A stretch of 64,000 nucleotides of DNA, taken from assembly GCA_934490165.1 (NCBI GenBank), contig CAKSTB010000001.1, forward strand, positions 279,591 to 343,590. The letters are read 5' to 3'. How positions within the stretch are numbered: the first letter of the stretch is position 1; each line of letters starts with the position of its first letter. The position numbers and the translations under genes were made by a program. The notes beneath the pieces were generated by a model, which searched no databases, was not told the origin of the DNA, and saw nothing but the letters and a program-made list of their open reading frames with translations. The DNA is from an uncultured Ruminiclostridium sp. (GTDB taxonomy: Bacteria; Bacillota; Clostridia; Oscillospirales; Ruminococcaceae). Shown here in pieces: positions 45,918 through 53,980 of the stretch.

Positions 45918-45971
45918 TTATCGACTGATATTAAATGATAATTTGATTTTATCACAAAGTCATGCTATAAT
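45918..45971 (+). promoter_or_regulatory. yeiH promoter with LysR-type operator candidates
   Basis: Promoter TTGATT (45943-45948), 17 bases, TATAAT (45966-45971). Two inverted repeats lie here: TTATC (45918-45922) with GATAA (45937-45941), and that GATAA with TTATC at 45949-45953, which overlaps the -35 region. Such positions suit a LysR regulator. Confidence 0.65.
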
Positions 45972-46001
45972 CAAGTAGCAGAAACAAAAAGGAGAAATAA
46001 A

Positions 46002-47081
46002 ATGACTTTTATAAAAAAGAACGGTCCGGGCATACTTATATGTACACTCATTGCAGGATTTGCAACATTCCTCAGTTCGCTTAATTTCGGCGGATTTTCG
46101 ATGGATCTTATAGGTGCACCGGTAATCTCAATACTTATCGGAATGGTTATTTCGCTTGTCGCTCCGAAATTTGCAGGGAATTCTAAAATCACAGGAGGCG
46201 TGAAATTCACTTCGAAAAAGATACTTCAATATGCTGTAATTATCCTCGGTTTTACACTTAACCTCGGAATGATAGCACAGGTCGGAACAAAGAGCTTACC
46301 TGTCATCATCTGCACCATATCGATATCCCTTATAGTGTCATTCCTGCTTATGAAACTTATGAAGATTGACCCGAAAACAGCCTGCCTTATCGGTGTAGGT
46401 TCATCTATCTGCGGAGGTTCTGCAATTGCGGCGACAGCACCCGTTATTGATGCAGACGATGAAGACGTAGCACGCTCAATATCGGTAATATTCCTTTTCA
46501 ACATTCTGGCGGCACTTATATTTCCTGCTTTCGGGCAGGCTATAGGGTTTGGCACTGAGGGATTTGCCGTATTTGCAGGCACTGCCGTAAACGATACATC
46601 ATCCGTTACAGCGGCAGCCGCTACAGCAGAAAATCTATATCATACAAGCGGCATTCTGTCAGCTGCCGTAACTGTAAAGCTAACGCGTACCCTTGCAATA
46701 ATACCGATTACACTCACACTTGCATTTTACCGTGCACGAAAAGCAAAGACGACCGGTGCCAACGGATTTTCATTCAGAAAAATATTTCCTTGGTTTATTC
46801 TTTGGTTTGTCGGAGCAGCTCTTCTCACCACAGTTATCGGCTTACTGCCCGAAAGCGGATTTACAACCGCATACTCCGAAATATTTGTCCCTGCCATGAA
46901 GTGGCTGGCAAAGTTCTTTATTGCAATGGCAATGAGCGCAATAGGACTGGGCACTAATATTGTCAGTCTTGTTAAAAAAGGCGGTAAGCCTATTATTCTG
47001 GGCTTCTGTTGCTGGTGTTCAATAACGGCGGTATCAATAGCCGTCCAGCTTGCTACAGGCATATTCTATTCAAACATTTAA
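46002..47081 (+). CDS. yeiH: YeiH family (UPF0324) putative sulfate/anion exporter
   Basis: A 359-residue membrane protein with about ten helices. The family blocks GAPVISILIGMVIS, KKILQYAVIILGFTLNLG, GSSICGGSAIAATAPVI and GTAVNDTSSVTAAAA are clear. The family is annotated as putative sulfate exporter; substrate is uncertain. The start ATG 46002 follows AAAGGAG at eight bases. The divergent LysR regulator is probably its controller. Confidence 0.92.
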   Translation: MTFIKKNGPGILICTLIAGFATFLSSLNFGGFSMDLIGAPVISILIGMVISLVAPKFAGNSKITGGVKFTSKKILQYAVIILGFTLNLGMIAQVGTKSLPVIICTISISLIVSFLLMKLMKIDPKTACLIGVGSSICGGSAIAATAPVIDADDEDVARSISVIFLFNILAALIFPAFGQAIGFGTEGFAVFAGTAVNDTSSVTAAAATAENLYHTSGILSAAVTVKLTRTLAIIPITLTLAFYRARKAKTTGANGFSFRKIFPWFILWFVGAALLTTVIGLLPESGFTTAYSEIFVPAMKWLAKFFIAMAMSAIGLGTNIVSLVKKGGKPIILGFCCWCSITAVSIAVQLATGIFYSNI

Positions 47082-47223
47082 GCATTGTTAAATCCTAATA
47101 GGGCTACTTTCCTTTAATTTTTTAAGGTTTGGAAGTTTGAACCAGGCTCAGGTTTACAGAGGGATATAATATTGTCATGGCTGATTGAGTGGGAATGAAT
47201 AACAGAGCAACAGATATAGCAAA

Positions 47224-47250
47224 AGGCGGTCACTGTAACAGCGACCGCCT
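47224..47250. terminator. Terminator between yeiH and the GGGtGRT gene
   Basis: AGGCGGTC/GACCGCCT with an inner CACTG/CAGCG extension. The reverse strand continues with TTTTGC, so it mainly ends the convergent GGGtGRT operon. Confidence 0.75.
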
Positions 47251-47289
47251 GATTTGTATATTGAGTTAAGTTTTACTCGGATACTGTGA

Positions 47290-48291
47290 TTAAGCCTTCA
47301 GCGCTTCCTCAACAGCAACAGCGCAAGCAACTGTAGCACCAACCATGGGGTTATTACCCATACCGATAAGACCCATCATCTCAACGTGTGCGGGAACTGA
47401 AGAAGAACCTGCGAACTGAGCGTCAGAGTGCATACGACCCATTGTATCTGTCATACCGTATGAAGCAGGGCCTGCTGCCATGTTATCGGGGTGGAGTGTA
47501 CGACCTGTACCGCCGCCTGATGCAACTGAGAAGTACTTCTTGCCCTTTTCAACACATTCCTTCTTGTATGTGCCTGCAACGGGATGCTGGAAACGTGTGG
47601 GGTTAGTTGAGTTACCTGTGATAGAAACGTCAACGCCTTCCTTCCACATGATTGCAACGCCTTCTGTTACGTCGTTAGCGCCGTAGCAGTTAACCTTTGC
47701 ACGAAGACCGTCAGAGTAAGACTTACGGAATACTTCCTTAACCTCACCTGTGTAGTAGTCCATCTCTGTTTCAACGTATGTGAAGCCGTTGATACGAGCG
47801 ATGATCTGAGCTGCGTCCTTACCTAAACCGTTGAGGATAACACGCAGGGGTTCCTTACGAACCTTGTTTGCCTTTTCAGCGATACCGATAGCGCCTTCAG
47901 CAGCTGCGAATGATTCGTGACCTGCGAGGAAGCAGAAGCACTTTGTATCTTCTTCAAGGAGCATCTTGCCTAAGTTACCGTGACCAAGACCAACCTTACG
48001 CTGATCGGCAACAGAACCGGGAATGCAGAATGCCTGTAAGCCTTCGCCTATAGCAGCGGCAGCATCGGCAGCTCTCTTGCAATCCTTCTTTATAGCGATA
48101 GCACAGCCTACTGTGTAAGCCCACTTAGCGTTTTCGAAGCAGATAGGCTGAATGCCCTCAACGAGCTTGTAGATATCAAGACCCTTAGCCTTGCAGATTT
48201 CTGCACATTCTTCAACAGAGCCTATACCATAGTTCTTTAAAACAGCGAGAATCTGGGGTTCACGTCTGTCATATGATTCAAATAAAGCCAT
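47290..48291 (-). CDS. GGGtGRT protein
   Basis: A 333-residue protein named for its signature ASGGGTGRTLHPDNMA, present near residue 260. Other conserved-looking parts are the glycine-rich LGHGNLGKMLLEEDTKCFCFLAGHESFAAAEGA and NSTNPTRFQHPVAGTYKKE. It has no signal peptide. The family is frequent in anaerobic Firmicutes and consistently encoded next to a NifU/IscU-like scaffold, as here (13 bases apart); its function is not established. Strong Gly-rich motifs suggest binding of a phosphate-containing cofactor. Confidence 0.93.
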   Translation of the reverse strand: MALFESYDRREPQILAVLKNYGIGSVEECAEICKAKGLDIYKLVEGIQPICFENAKWAYTVGCAIAIKKDCKRAADAAAAIGEGLQAFCIPGSVADQRKVGLGHGNLGKMLLEEDTKCFCFLAGHESFAAAEGAIGIAEKANKVRKEPLRVILNGLGKDAAQIIARINGFTYVETEMDYYTGEVKEVFRKSYSDGLRAKVNCYGANDVTEGVAIMWKEGVDVSITGNSTNPTRFQHPVAGTYKKECVEKGKKYFSVASGGGTGRTLHPDNMAAGPASYGMTDTMGRMHSDAQFAGSSSVPAHVEMMGLIGMGNNPMVGATVACAVAVEEALKA

Positions 48292-48304
48292 TGTTATTTC
48301 CTCC

Positions 48305-48997
48305 TTACTGCTTTCTGGGATCGATGATCTTTACAGCATCATTAACACGGCCGTACTGACCCTGTGCCTTTTCAAATGCTGTGTTTGCATCGTCACCGTT
48401 CTTGATGAATTCCATCATCTTACCGAAGTTAACGAACTTGTAGCCGATGATCTCATCATCTTCATTGAGTGCAAGACCTGTAACATAACCGTCTGTCATT
48501 TCGAGGTAACGAGGACCCTTCTTGAGAGTACCGTACATTGTACCTACCTGTGAACGAAGGCCCTTACCGAGGTCCTCAAGACCTGCACCGATTGCAAGAC
48601 CGTCTTCTGAGAAAGCACTCTGGCTTCTGCCGTAAACGATCTGGAGGAAGAGTTCTCTCATTGCTGTGTTGATAGCGTCACAAACGAGGTCAGTGTTAAG
48701 TGCCTCGAGAATTGTTCTGCCGGGAAGAATTTCAGCTGCCATAGCTGCAGAATGTGTCATACCTGAGCAACCGATCGTCTCAACGAGTGCCTCCTGGATG
48801 ATACCATCCTTAACATTTAAAGACAGCTTACATGTACCCTGCTGGGGTGCACACCAGCCGATACCGTGTGTAAAACCGGAAATATCCTTGATTTCCTTGG
48901 CCTTAACCCACTTTGCTTCTTCCGGAATGGGAGCTGCGCCGTGCGCTACGCCCTGCTTCACGGGACACATAGTTTCAACTTCATGTGAATACGTCAT
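48305..48997 (-). CDS. NifU/IscU-like iron-sulfur scaffold protein
   Basis: A 230-residue protein related to IscU-type scaffolds but longer. Candidate cluster cysteines lie in GWCAPQQGTC and VETIGCSGMTHSAAMAAEIL, the latter matching the second IscU cysteine block. The C-terminal 70 residues are an extension not found in IscU. It heads the two-gene operon with the GGGtGRT protein. No cysteine desulfurase is adjacent. ATG 48997 follows GGAG at about twelve bases. Confidence 0.88.
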   Translation of the reverse strand: MTYSHEVETMCPVKQGVAHGAAPIPEEAKWVKAKEIKDISGFTHGIGWCAPQQGTCKLSLNVKDGIIQEALVETIGCSGMTHSAAMAAEILPGRTILEALNTDLVCDAINTAMRELFLQIVYGRSQSAFSEDGLAIGAGLEDLGKGLRSQVGTMYGTLKKGPRYLEMTDGYVTGLALNEDDEIIGYKFVNFGKMMEFIKNGDDANTAFEKAQGQYGRVNDAVKIIDPRKQ

Positions 48998-49090
48998 AAC
49001 AGTTGTAGACTCCTTTCAAATTTTCGTGACCGTAGCCTGAGCTTGTCCCGGTCACCGGTAGTTCTTTGCCGGGAAATACCCGAAACATAC
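48998..49090 (-). promoter_or_regulatory. Structured leader of the GGGtGRT operon
   Basis: The 90-nt leader between the promoter and the scaffold gene holds two interlocking helices: CCCGG with CCGGG, and GTGAC(CG) with (CG)GTCAC, which overlap at CCG. They can form either a pseudoknot or alternative folds ahead of the ribosome site GGAG. It could be a small regulatory element, but I cannot match it to a known riboswitch class. Confidence 0.45.
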
Positions 49091-49096
49091 AAATAT

Positions 49097-49125
49097 ATTA
49101 TATACTATTCTCTCTCCGTTTTCAA
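49097..49125 (-). promoter_or_regulatory. Promoter of the GGGtGRT operon
   Basis: TTGAAA (49125-49120), 17 bases, TATAAT (49102-49097) on the reverse strand. A palindrome GTTAGC-GTTA-GCTAAC at 49147-49162 lies about 22 bases upstream of the -35 and could be an operator or the terminator of a lost plus-strand gene. Confidence 0.8.
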
Positions 49126-49302
49126 GGGATTTTCTTAATTTTTTCGGTTAGCGTTAGCTAACTTTTCTTACAACCATGCGCTTTCGTACATTTGTAAGAA
49201 TATAGTAAACCTGTCATTCACGTTTACAACCGAATACGAATTTGAAGCTTCGCAGTTGCACAACACATGAATTTGCAAATATAAAAATGAGCACCGAAAA
49301 GT

Positions 49303-49518
49303 ATGTCCAGAAGAGGAAACTGTATGGACAACGGTGCAATGGAAAACTTCTTCGGCAGGCTTAAGGTTGAGATGTTTTATGGCGAAAAATTTGAAAGCGT
49401 TAACGCTTTCATTGATGAATTGAAGAAATACATTCATTACTACAACAATGAAAGAATTTCTCTCAAACTAAAAGGAATGAGCCCGGTACAATTCCGAACT
49501 CATTCTCAAAATACTTAA
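49303..49518 (+). pseudogene. IS3-family transposase remnant (C-terminal end of OrfB)
   Basis: The 71-residue frame MSRRGNCMDNGAMENFFGRL, then KVEMFYG, YIHYYNNERISLKLKGMSPVQFR, is the C-terminal end of an IS3-type (IS150 group) DDE transposase, including the last catalytic Glu (ENFFG). The upstream 200 or more codons and the left end are missing. It marks a past insertion at the border of the island. Confidence 0.9.
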
Positions 49519-49526
49519 TACATTTT

Positions 49527-49551
49527 TGTCTAAACTTTGGGGTTCACTTCA
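49527..49551 (+). mobile_element. Right terminal inverted repeat of the IS3-family remnant
   Basis: TGTCTAAACTTTGGGGTTCA, continuing CTTCA, resembles the right ends of IS150-type elements (TGTCTAA..TTTGGG.. ..TTCA). It lies nine bases after the transposase stop, the expected place. Confidence 0.7.
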
Positions 49552-49576
49552 AATTTGCTGTTCTTTTTGACATAAC

Positions 49577-50434
49577 TTACCTCCTGAGTATTGTAAGAAA
49601 CACATTTTTAAATTCGTATAGTGGAATATCCTTAACATCACCGTATATCAGAATTTTTACTTTTGATTTTAATGTTACCCCACTACTATTAAGTGTACAC
49701 AACATGCAACGTAGTAGATCCTCTTTGTCTTTGGGCCCATCATCAAATCTGAGAATACCAGTTCCCAGTAGAGGAAGCACCACATTATTGAGTGCATAAA
49801 CACGACTTATTTCTTTCCACATTTTCATCAGCATAAGTTCGAACTTCGCCATGTTCGTGTGAGCCTCATGCTGTTCATTTAACTCGGTTATTGCAAGCAT
49901 TAAATATGTATTATTGTCAACGCTGCTATCATAACGAATAACTGTTCCTAGTGGAAAATTATATAAACCATTACTATCTTTCTGCAATCCAAGTTTATTT
50001 GCTTCGGTCATAACAGCTGCTTCTATTTCATCTTTGTCTCCGTGTTCTAGAATTAACTGTCCGTGCAATGATTTTTTTGATATTATCACATCGTCAACTA
50101 TAGTAGAAAAATGAGTGTCACATCCTATCACTTTTAACCCTGGAATATTAAAAATGTCTCCACGCTCAATAGATACTGACGTATTCCTAATTGTAAGCTT
50201 AACTGAGTCACTGAAAATACTCCCAATAATTATATACGAAATTATGTATAATAGTAAAAAGATACCGATCACAACACCAATTCGAATAAAAAAGTTTGAT
50301 TCTTTCCAATCGCCCAATGAAATACCAAGAATAGACAAAATTGTAGAAATTGCACCAACTAAAGTTGCTGATATGATAATGCTATCTCGAGCTCGTTTTG
50401 AAAGCCCAGTATACCATTTATATATTTTACTCAT
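49577..50434 (-). CDS. Two-TM macro-domain protein, Thoeris ThsA-macro (DUF6430) type
   Basis: A 285-residue protein with two membrane helices (about 18-38 and 49-73) and a cytoplasmic C-terminal domain. The segment SIERGDIFNIPGLKVIGCDT, then VDDVIISKKSLHGQLI, and later PLGTVIRY and LPLLGTGILRF, matches the macro-like domain described as DUF6430/ThsA_Macro. In type II Thoeris, such two-TM macro proteins are the effector, activated by a TIR-made nucleotide signal. No TIR gene is present here. It is the last gene of the restriction-modification operon, nine bases after the endonuclease gene, so a defence or abortive role is likely but inferred. Confidence 0.75.
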   Translation of the reverse strand: MSKIYKWYTGLSKRARDSIIISATLVGAISTILSILGISLGDWKESNFFIRIGVVIGIFLLLYIISYIIIGSIFSDSVKLTIRNTSVSIERGDIFNIPGLKVIGCDTHFSTIVDDVIISKKSLHGQLILEHGDKDEIEAAVMTEANKLGLQKDSNGLYNFPLGTVIRYDSSVDNNTYLMLAITELNEQHEAHTNMAKFELMLMKMWKEISRVYALNNVVLPLLGTGILRFDDGPKDKEDLLRCMLCTLNSSGVTLKSKVKILIYGDVKDIPLYEFKNVFLTILRR

Positions 50435-50443
50435 ATGTATTAC

Positions 50444-51364
50444 CTATTTTCTCGGACCCATAAATTTATCGCCATTAAGATGAATCATATGGTCAGGCAA
50501 ATCGGCAATCCAAACTTCTGTTTCCCAAGCAAGCATTTCCGAGAATTTCTTAAAAGTTTTAAAATCAAGAAAAGCAGTAACATAGATTCTTCCTGCTGCA
50601 ACACCTTCAGTCATTTCCTCAATTTCTTTAATACGTTTCGGTTCCATCGGTCCAACAGAAGTGACAGATTCGATAAAATACAGCCAATTCTTATCTTCGG
50701 AATAGAGGACAACATCGGGCATTTTATCGTGAAGCGTAATTGCAAATCCGAGTTCTTGCAGTTTGGCAACATTCTTTACCAAATCCTTTTCTGTAGTATC
50801 TCCTACATAAAGGCACTCGGAATTGGGAGCAAAACGTGGAGCAAATTCTTCAATGATAGCTTTTTGAAGTTCGTTGTGCTTACCGGGAGAGAATGTAAAG
50901 TCTTCACCGTTAATCCGAACAGGCATTTTTCTCATTGTACGCTTAGACGCATAGAGATCAATCAGTGTCTCGTGAGATTGCAGAAACCTTTGCTTTTCTG
51001 ATTCCCAATATGCTGTTCCATAACTACGAATAAGAGAAAGCATTTCATCTGTTAAACGATAGCGATAGTTAGGACTGTTGGTTGCTTTTCCGTTGTCCTC
51101 AATAAACGCAGCGTTTCTAAAATGGTGCATAGCCTGTTTTCGGAAAGTCTCGCGGCTGTTCTCTGCATATGTAACGCCATAATTCTCTTTTGTATATGCG
51201 ATAACATCGTGAATACGAATCCAGCTATTTGTAGCATTCGACCATTCATCTTGTTCCTTTATATTTGCCATAGCCAATAGAACAAAACAGCACAAATCCG
51301 CCTGTTGTTTAACTGGCACTTGCAATTCTTTCAGTATTTCTTTCGCTTCCTCGACTTTGTTCAT
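50444..51364 (-). CDS. PstI/BsuBI-like type II restriction endonuclease
   Basis: A 306-residue endonuclease of the BsuBI/PstI family. The N-terminal helix-rich domain (SNATNSWIRIHDVIAYTKENYG) precedes a PD-(D/E)xK nuclease domain with CLYVGDTTEKDLVKNVAKL, KMPDVVLYSEDKNWLYFIE and EAVTSVGP-like FIESVTSVGPM. The partner methylase resembles M.PstI/M.BsuBI, so CTGCAG is the expected target. The start at 51364 overlaps the methylase by 56 bases; AAGGGG lies eight bases upstream. Confidence 0.9.
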   Translation of the reverse strand: MNKVEEAKEILKELQVPVKQQADLCCFVLLAMANIKEQDEWSNATNSWIRIHDVIAYTKENYGVTYAENSRETFRKQAMHHFRNAAFIEDNGKATNSPNYRYRLTDEMLSLIRSYGTAYWESEKQRFLQSHETLIDLYASKRTMRKMPVRINGEDFTFSPGKHNELQKAIIEEFAPRFAPNSECLYVGDTTEKDLVKNVAKLQELGFAITLHDKMPDVVLYSEDKNWLYFIESVTSVGPMEPKRIKEIEEMTEGVAAGRIYVTAFLDFKTFKKFSEMLAWETEVWIADLPDHMIHLNGDKFMGPRK

Positions 51365-52850
51365 AAATTAAACCCCTTAAAATTTTATCACAACCCATTT
51401 CGGTCATATCTCGTAATTTAATCAATTCTTTGCCTAATAGTTCTATACTCTCTAAAGGCGGAACAGGCATAGAATTGATTTCCGTAGAATTGACCTGAGT
51501 AGAGCCATTTAGTATCCTGTAATAGCTATCATACAGAGTAGAATTAAATAATACATATAATCCATAAACAACACATTCCGACAATTCTTTCAATCCACAA
51601 ATAAAGTTGATTTTATTTTGTGTACTAATTTTTGAATAATTGGGATATTTTCTTGCTAAATACACACCACACTGCAGACGCCTATGCTCTTCTTTGGCAG
51701 TAAATCTCTTTACAAACAGGTAATTTACATTTGGTTGTAATAACCCCAACTGTTCTGTAACGATATACTCGTGTTCCTTACCTATAGGAAATATAACTTT
51801 TCCATCTTGAATGTGTTGCGAATAGAAAAGAGGGACTGCTTGATCTTCGGATGTATCACGCAAAACTTCTCTGTTTCTAAAGTCTACGGTTAAGCCCGTT
51901 TTCATTTTCAGCCCAATACTTGGCAATGTATTTGTCCATCTGTTAAGTAACCTAAGTGTCTCTACTTCTTGCTCATTTGTAACTAAATAAACATAGGTAT
52001 CTTCGCCTGAAACAACTGTAGTATATGGCACTTCAAAAATCGTTTTATTGGAAAAATCCCTATTACTCTGTGTTGTTGTAATAGTTACACTTTCAGGAGT
52101 TTCAGTAGACTTTTTCATTTTAATAATTATCGTTTCCTGCAACACGCTCTCGTTTTCAAACACTTTATTACGGCTAACAAACAAGTGGATATGCTCTAAG
52201 ATGCCACCGTTCAAAAACTTTTGACGAAATTTTTTGAAATAAGCTCCTGATGTCCAAGAACGAGGAATGATATATACTAACTCACCGTTTGGGATTAAAT
52301 TAAACATTCCCATTTCCGCAAATAGAAAATATAGATTGGGAGCACCATAGCATACATCTGGCATTGCTCTAGCCTCTGGAGCGTCTTTTGCTATTTTCAT
52401 ATATGGCGGATTCCCAATTACCATATCATATTTCAACGGATTTGGATCTGCACAAATCATTTCATTATATTCAAGCATTTGGCTTAGGATATAGTTATCT
52501 TCCCGAATCTCGTAATCAAATGATAGTGTAGTATGCTGCCTAACCCATTGTAGATTTTTCCTTAACAATTCAATAATTTTAGAATCGTTTTCATAGCAGA
52601 CTAAGTGAACATATTGTAACTTGGGGATTTCTTGCAGTCTCTCAATCAGTGCAATCGACAAAACACCTGAACCTGCACCAGCATCAAGAATTTGCAGTCG
52701 TGTTTTATTTTCAGGTACACCAAATAATCCAGCCATAAATACAGCAGTTTCTTTACTCGTAAAAAACTGACCGTACTTTTTTCGTTGAGACTTTGGCATT
52801 TCATCAATATATTTATTTGTTGTCTGGATAGCAAAATCAAGTAGTTTCAT
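51309..52850 (-). CDS. N6-adenine DNA methyltransferase (PstI/BsuBI type)
   Basis: A 513-residue methylase that protects host DNA. It has the SAM-binding motif LDAGAGSG (residues 55-62), the catalytic NPPY (147-150), and a long C-terminal target-recognition region. Its length is close to M.PstI (about 507). It starts at ATG 52850, overlapping the regulator gene by 14 bases, and is transcribed before the endonuclease, so protection is made first. A CTGCAG site lies inside this gene at 51672-51677. GC content is clearly lower than in the flanking genes. Confidence 0.92.
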   Translation of the reverse strand: MKLLDFAIQTTNKYIDEMPKSQRKKYGQFFTSKETAVFMAGLFGVPENKTRLQILDAGAGSGVLSIALIERLQEIPKLQYVHLVCYENDSKIIELLRKNLQWVRQHTTLSFDYEIREDNYILSQMLEYNEMICADPNPLKYDMVIGNPPYMKIAKDAPEARAMPDVCYGAPNLYFLFAEMGMFNLIPNGELVYIIPRSWTSGAYFKKFRQKFLNGGILEHIHLFVSRNKVFENESVLQETIIIKMKKSTETPESVTITTTQSNRDFSNKTIFEVPYTTVVSGEDTYVYLVTNEQEVETLRLLNRWTNTLPSIGLKMKTGLTVDFRNREVLRDTSEDQAVPLFYSQHIQDGKVIFPIGKEHEYIVTEQLGLLQPNVNYLFVKRFTAKEEHRRLQCGVYLARKYPNYSKISTQNKINFICGLKELSECVVYGLYVLFNSTLYDSYYRILNGSTQVNSTEINSMPVPPLESIELLGKELIKLRDMTEMGCDKILRGLIYEQSRGSERNTERIASAS

Positions 52851-53049
52851 TTTCGGTAAACTCCATTACATCTCCAATATTGCAAGCTAAGACAGTGCAA
52901 ATTTTACATAAACTTTCTAACGATACAAATTCATTACGGCTCATTTTTGCAAGAACATTAAAGCTCACTCCTGCCGTGTTTTTCAAGTCGGTTCGATTCA
53001 TCTTCTTATCTATAAGCAACTTCCACAGTTTATCATATCTAACAGTCAT
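52837..53049 (-). CDS. Cro/CI-type HTH regulator of the restriction operon
   Basis: A 70-residue helix-turn-helix protein of the small YozG/HTH_26 type: MTVRYDKLWKLLIDKKMNRTDLKNTAGVSFNVLAKMSRNE, ending in CKICTVLACNIGDVMEF. It is encoded first in the operon, like controller (C) proteins of restriction systems, and has a palindrome upstream of its promoter. ATG 53049 gives the usual family N terminus; a TTG at 53061 is possible. Autoregulation is inferred. Confidence 0.85.
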   Translation of the reverse strand: MTVRYDKLWKLLIDKKMNRTDLKNTAGVSFNVLAKMSRNEFVSLESLCKICTVLACNIGDVMEFTENETT

Positions 53050-53079
53050 TTCGGCACTCAATTCATTCGGATTACCTTT

Positions 53080-53108
53080 AGTATAACATTAACTAAATGA
53101 AAAATCAA
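53080..53108 (-). promoter_or_regulatory. Promoter of the restriction-modification operon
   Basis: TTGATT (53108-53103), 17 bases, TATACT (53085-53080) on the reverse strand. Confidence 0.75.
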
Positions 53109-53113
53109 GGTTA

Positions 53114-53131
53114 ACTCATACTTTAATGAGT
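53114..53131 (-). promoter_or_regulatory. Palindromic operator candidate for the controller protein
   Basis: ACTCAT, six bases, ATGAGT: a perfect 6-6-6 palindrome five bases upstream of the -35 hexamer. The place suits activation by the operon's own HTH protein. Confidence 0.5.
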
Positions 53132-53296
53132 AATTCTTGTGTATAATGCGAAAACGGCGGTTATTTGATTTATGCACAGAACTATATCAAGAAGTAGAAC
53201 ACACCTATGCCGAAACCTGAACATACTCTCGTTCGCCCATAAAAGTTATATTAAACAGCAAGCGTTCAATCGTATGTGCAACAACGAATAAACAAA

Positions 53297-53341
53297 AAGA
53301 GCTATCTGATTCGTAAATGAATCAGACAGCTCTTATCTTTT
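53297..53341. terminator. Hairpin with terminator features in the island's right flank
   Basis: AAGAGCT-(AT)-CTGATTC / GAATCAG-(AC)-AGCTCTT, loop GTAAAT, followed by ATCTTTT. No gene on the plus strand leads into it, so it is probably left over from a deleted gene. Nothing else is recognisable between 53132 and 53457. Confidence 0.6.
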
Positions 53342-53457
53342 CAGACAGAATATTTGTTACTGTTGCCGATGATTGAAAATTGTTGCCAAAACGTTGCTGC
53401 CATTATCATGATACCAGCAAAAACAACGTATTTACGCTGCTTATTCAGCTTTTGACA

Positions 53458-53664
53458 TCACTCCCACTCAATCGTAGCCGGTGGCTTACTCGTAATATCA
53501 TAGCAAATTCTATTGATATTCTTGACCTCGTTTACAATTCTCACGCTTGCTTTTTCAAGCACGTCGTAAGGGATTCTTGCGAAGTCGGCGGTCATAAAGT
53601 CGCTTGTAGTAACGCCTCTTAAGGCAAGAGTATAGTCGTAAGTTCTGTCGTCGCCCATAACGCC
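53458..53664 (-). pseudogene. guaA: 3' fragment of guaA (GMP synthase)
   Basis: Reverse-strand codons give GVMGDDRTYDYTLALRGVTT, then SVRIVNEVKNINRICYDITS and KPPATIEWE: the C-terminal 68 residues of glutamine-hydrolysing GMP synthase. The frame continues upstream to 53805 but that part is unrelated and has no ribosome site. The whole N-terminal ATPase and glutaminase region is missing. guaA 3' ends are known insertion sites of integrative elements, so the fragment may be left from an integration or excision event. The intact guaA, which the cell needs, must be elsewhere. Confidence 0.9.
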
Positions 53665-53810
53665 CCAATCTTGCAAACCATATCTGCCGCAAGACTGAGG
53701 GATCGCCGCCCCGATTATCTCCACTTCTACAACCATCGCCAAATCCGCACTATCCATCGCCCCGCACCACCCAAAATTCAAATCCTCGCCGAAGGCGCAC
53801 CACAATTATT

Positions 53811-53843
53811 CATTATTCATAATTCATTATTCATTATTCATTA
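53811..53843. repeat. AT-rich short tandem repeat (ATTATTC/ATTCATT words)
   Basis: A run of ATTATTC-type heptamers and nonamers fills the space between the guaA-side junk sequence and the asnB leader. The stretch 53665-53810 is GC-richer, with no recognisable gene or structure. Confidence 0.75.
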
Positions 53844-53980
53844 CCTCCACCCCATATGTACCACCAATGTACCATTTCTATACCACTTGTTATTTCCATT
53901 CACGGAAATTATTTTCACCGCATATACTACTTTTGTATCAGCCATAATATACCATAATCTACATAATGAGGTGATTTTTA

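Noticed and set aside
49577..50434. Complete Thoeris defence system
   Set aside because: Only the two-TM macro (ThsA-like) gene is present; no TIR (ThsB) gene lies in the window.
53458..53805. Intact gene of 115 codons
   Set aside because: Only the last 68 codons match GuaA; the first part is unrelated, has no ribosome site and belongs to junk sequence.
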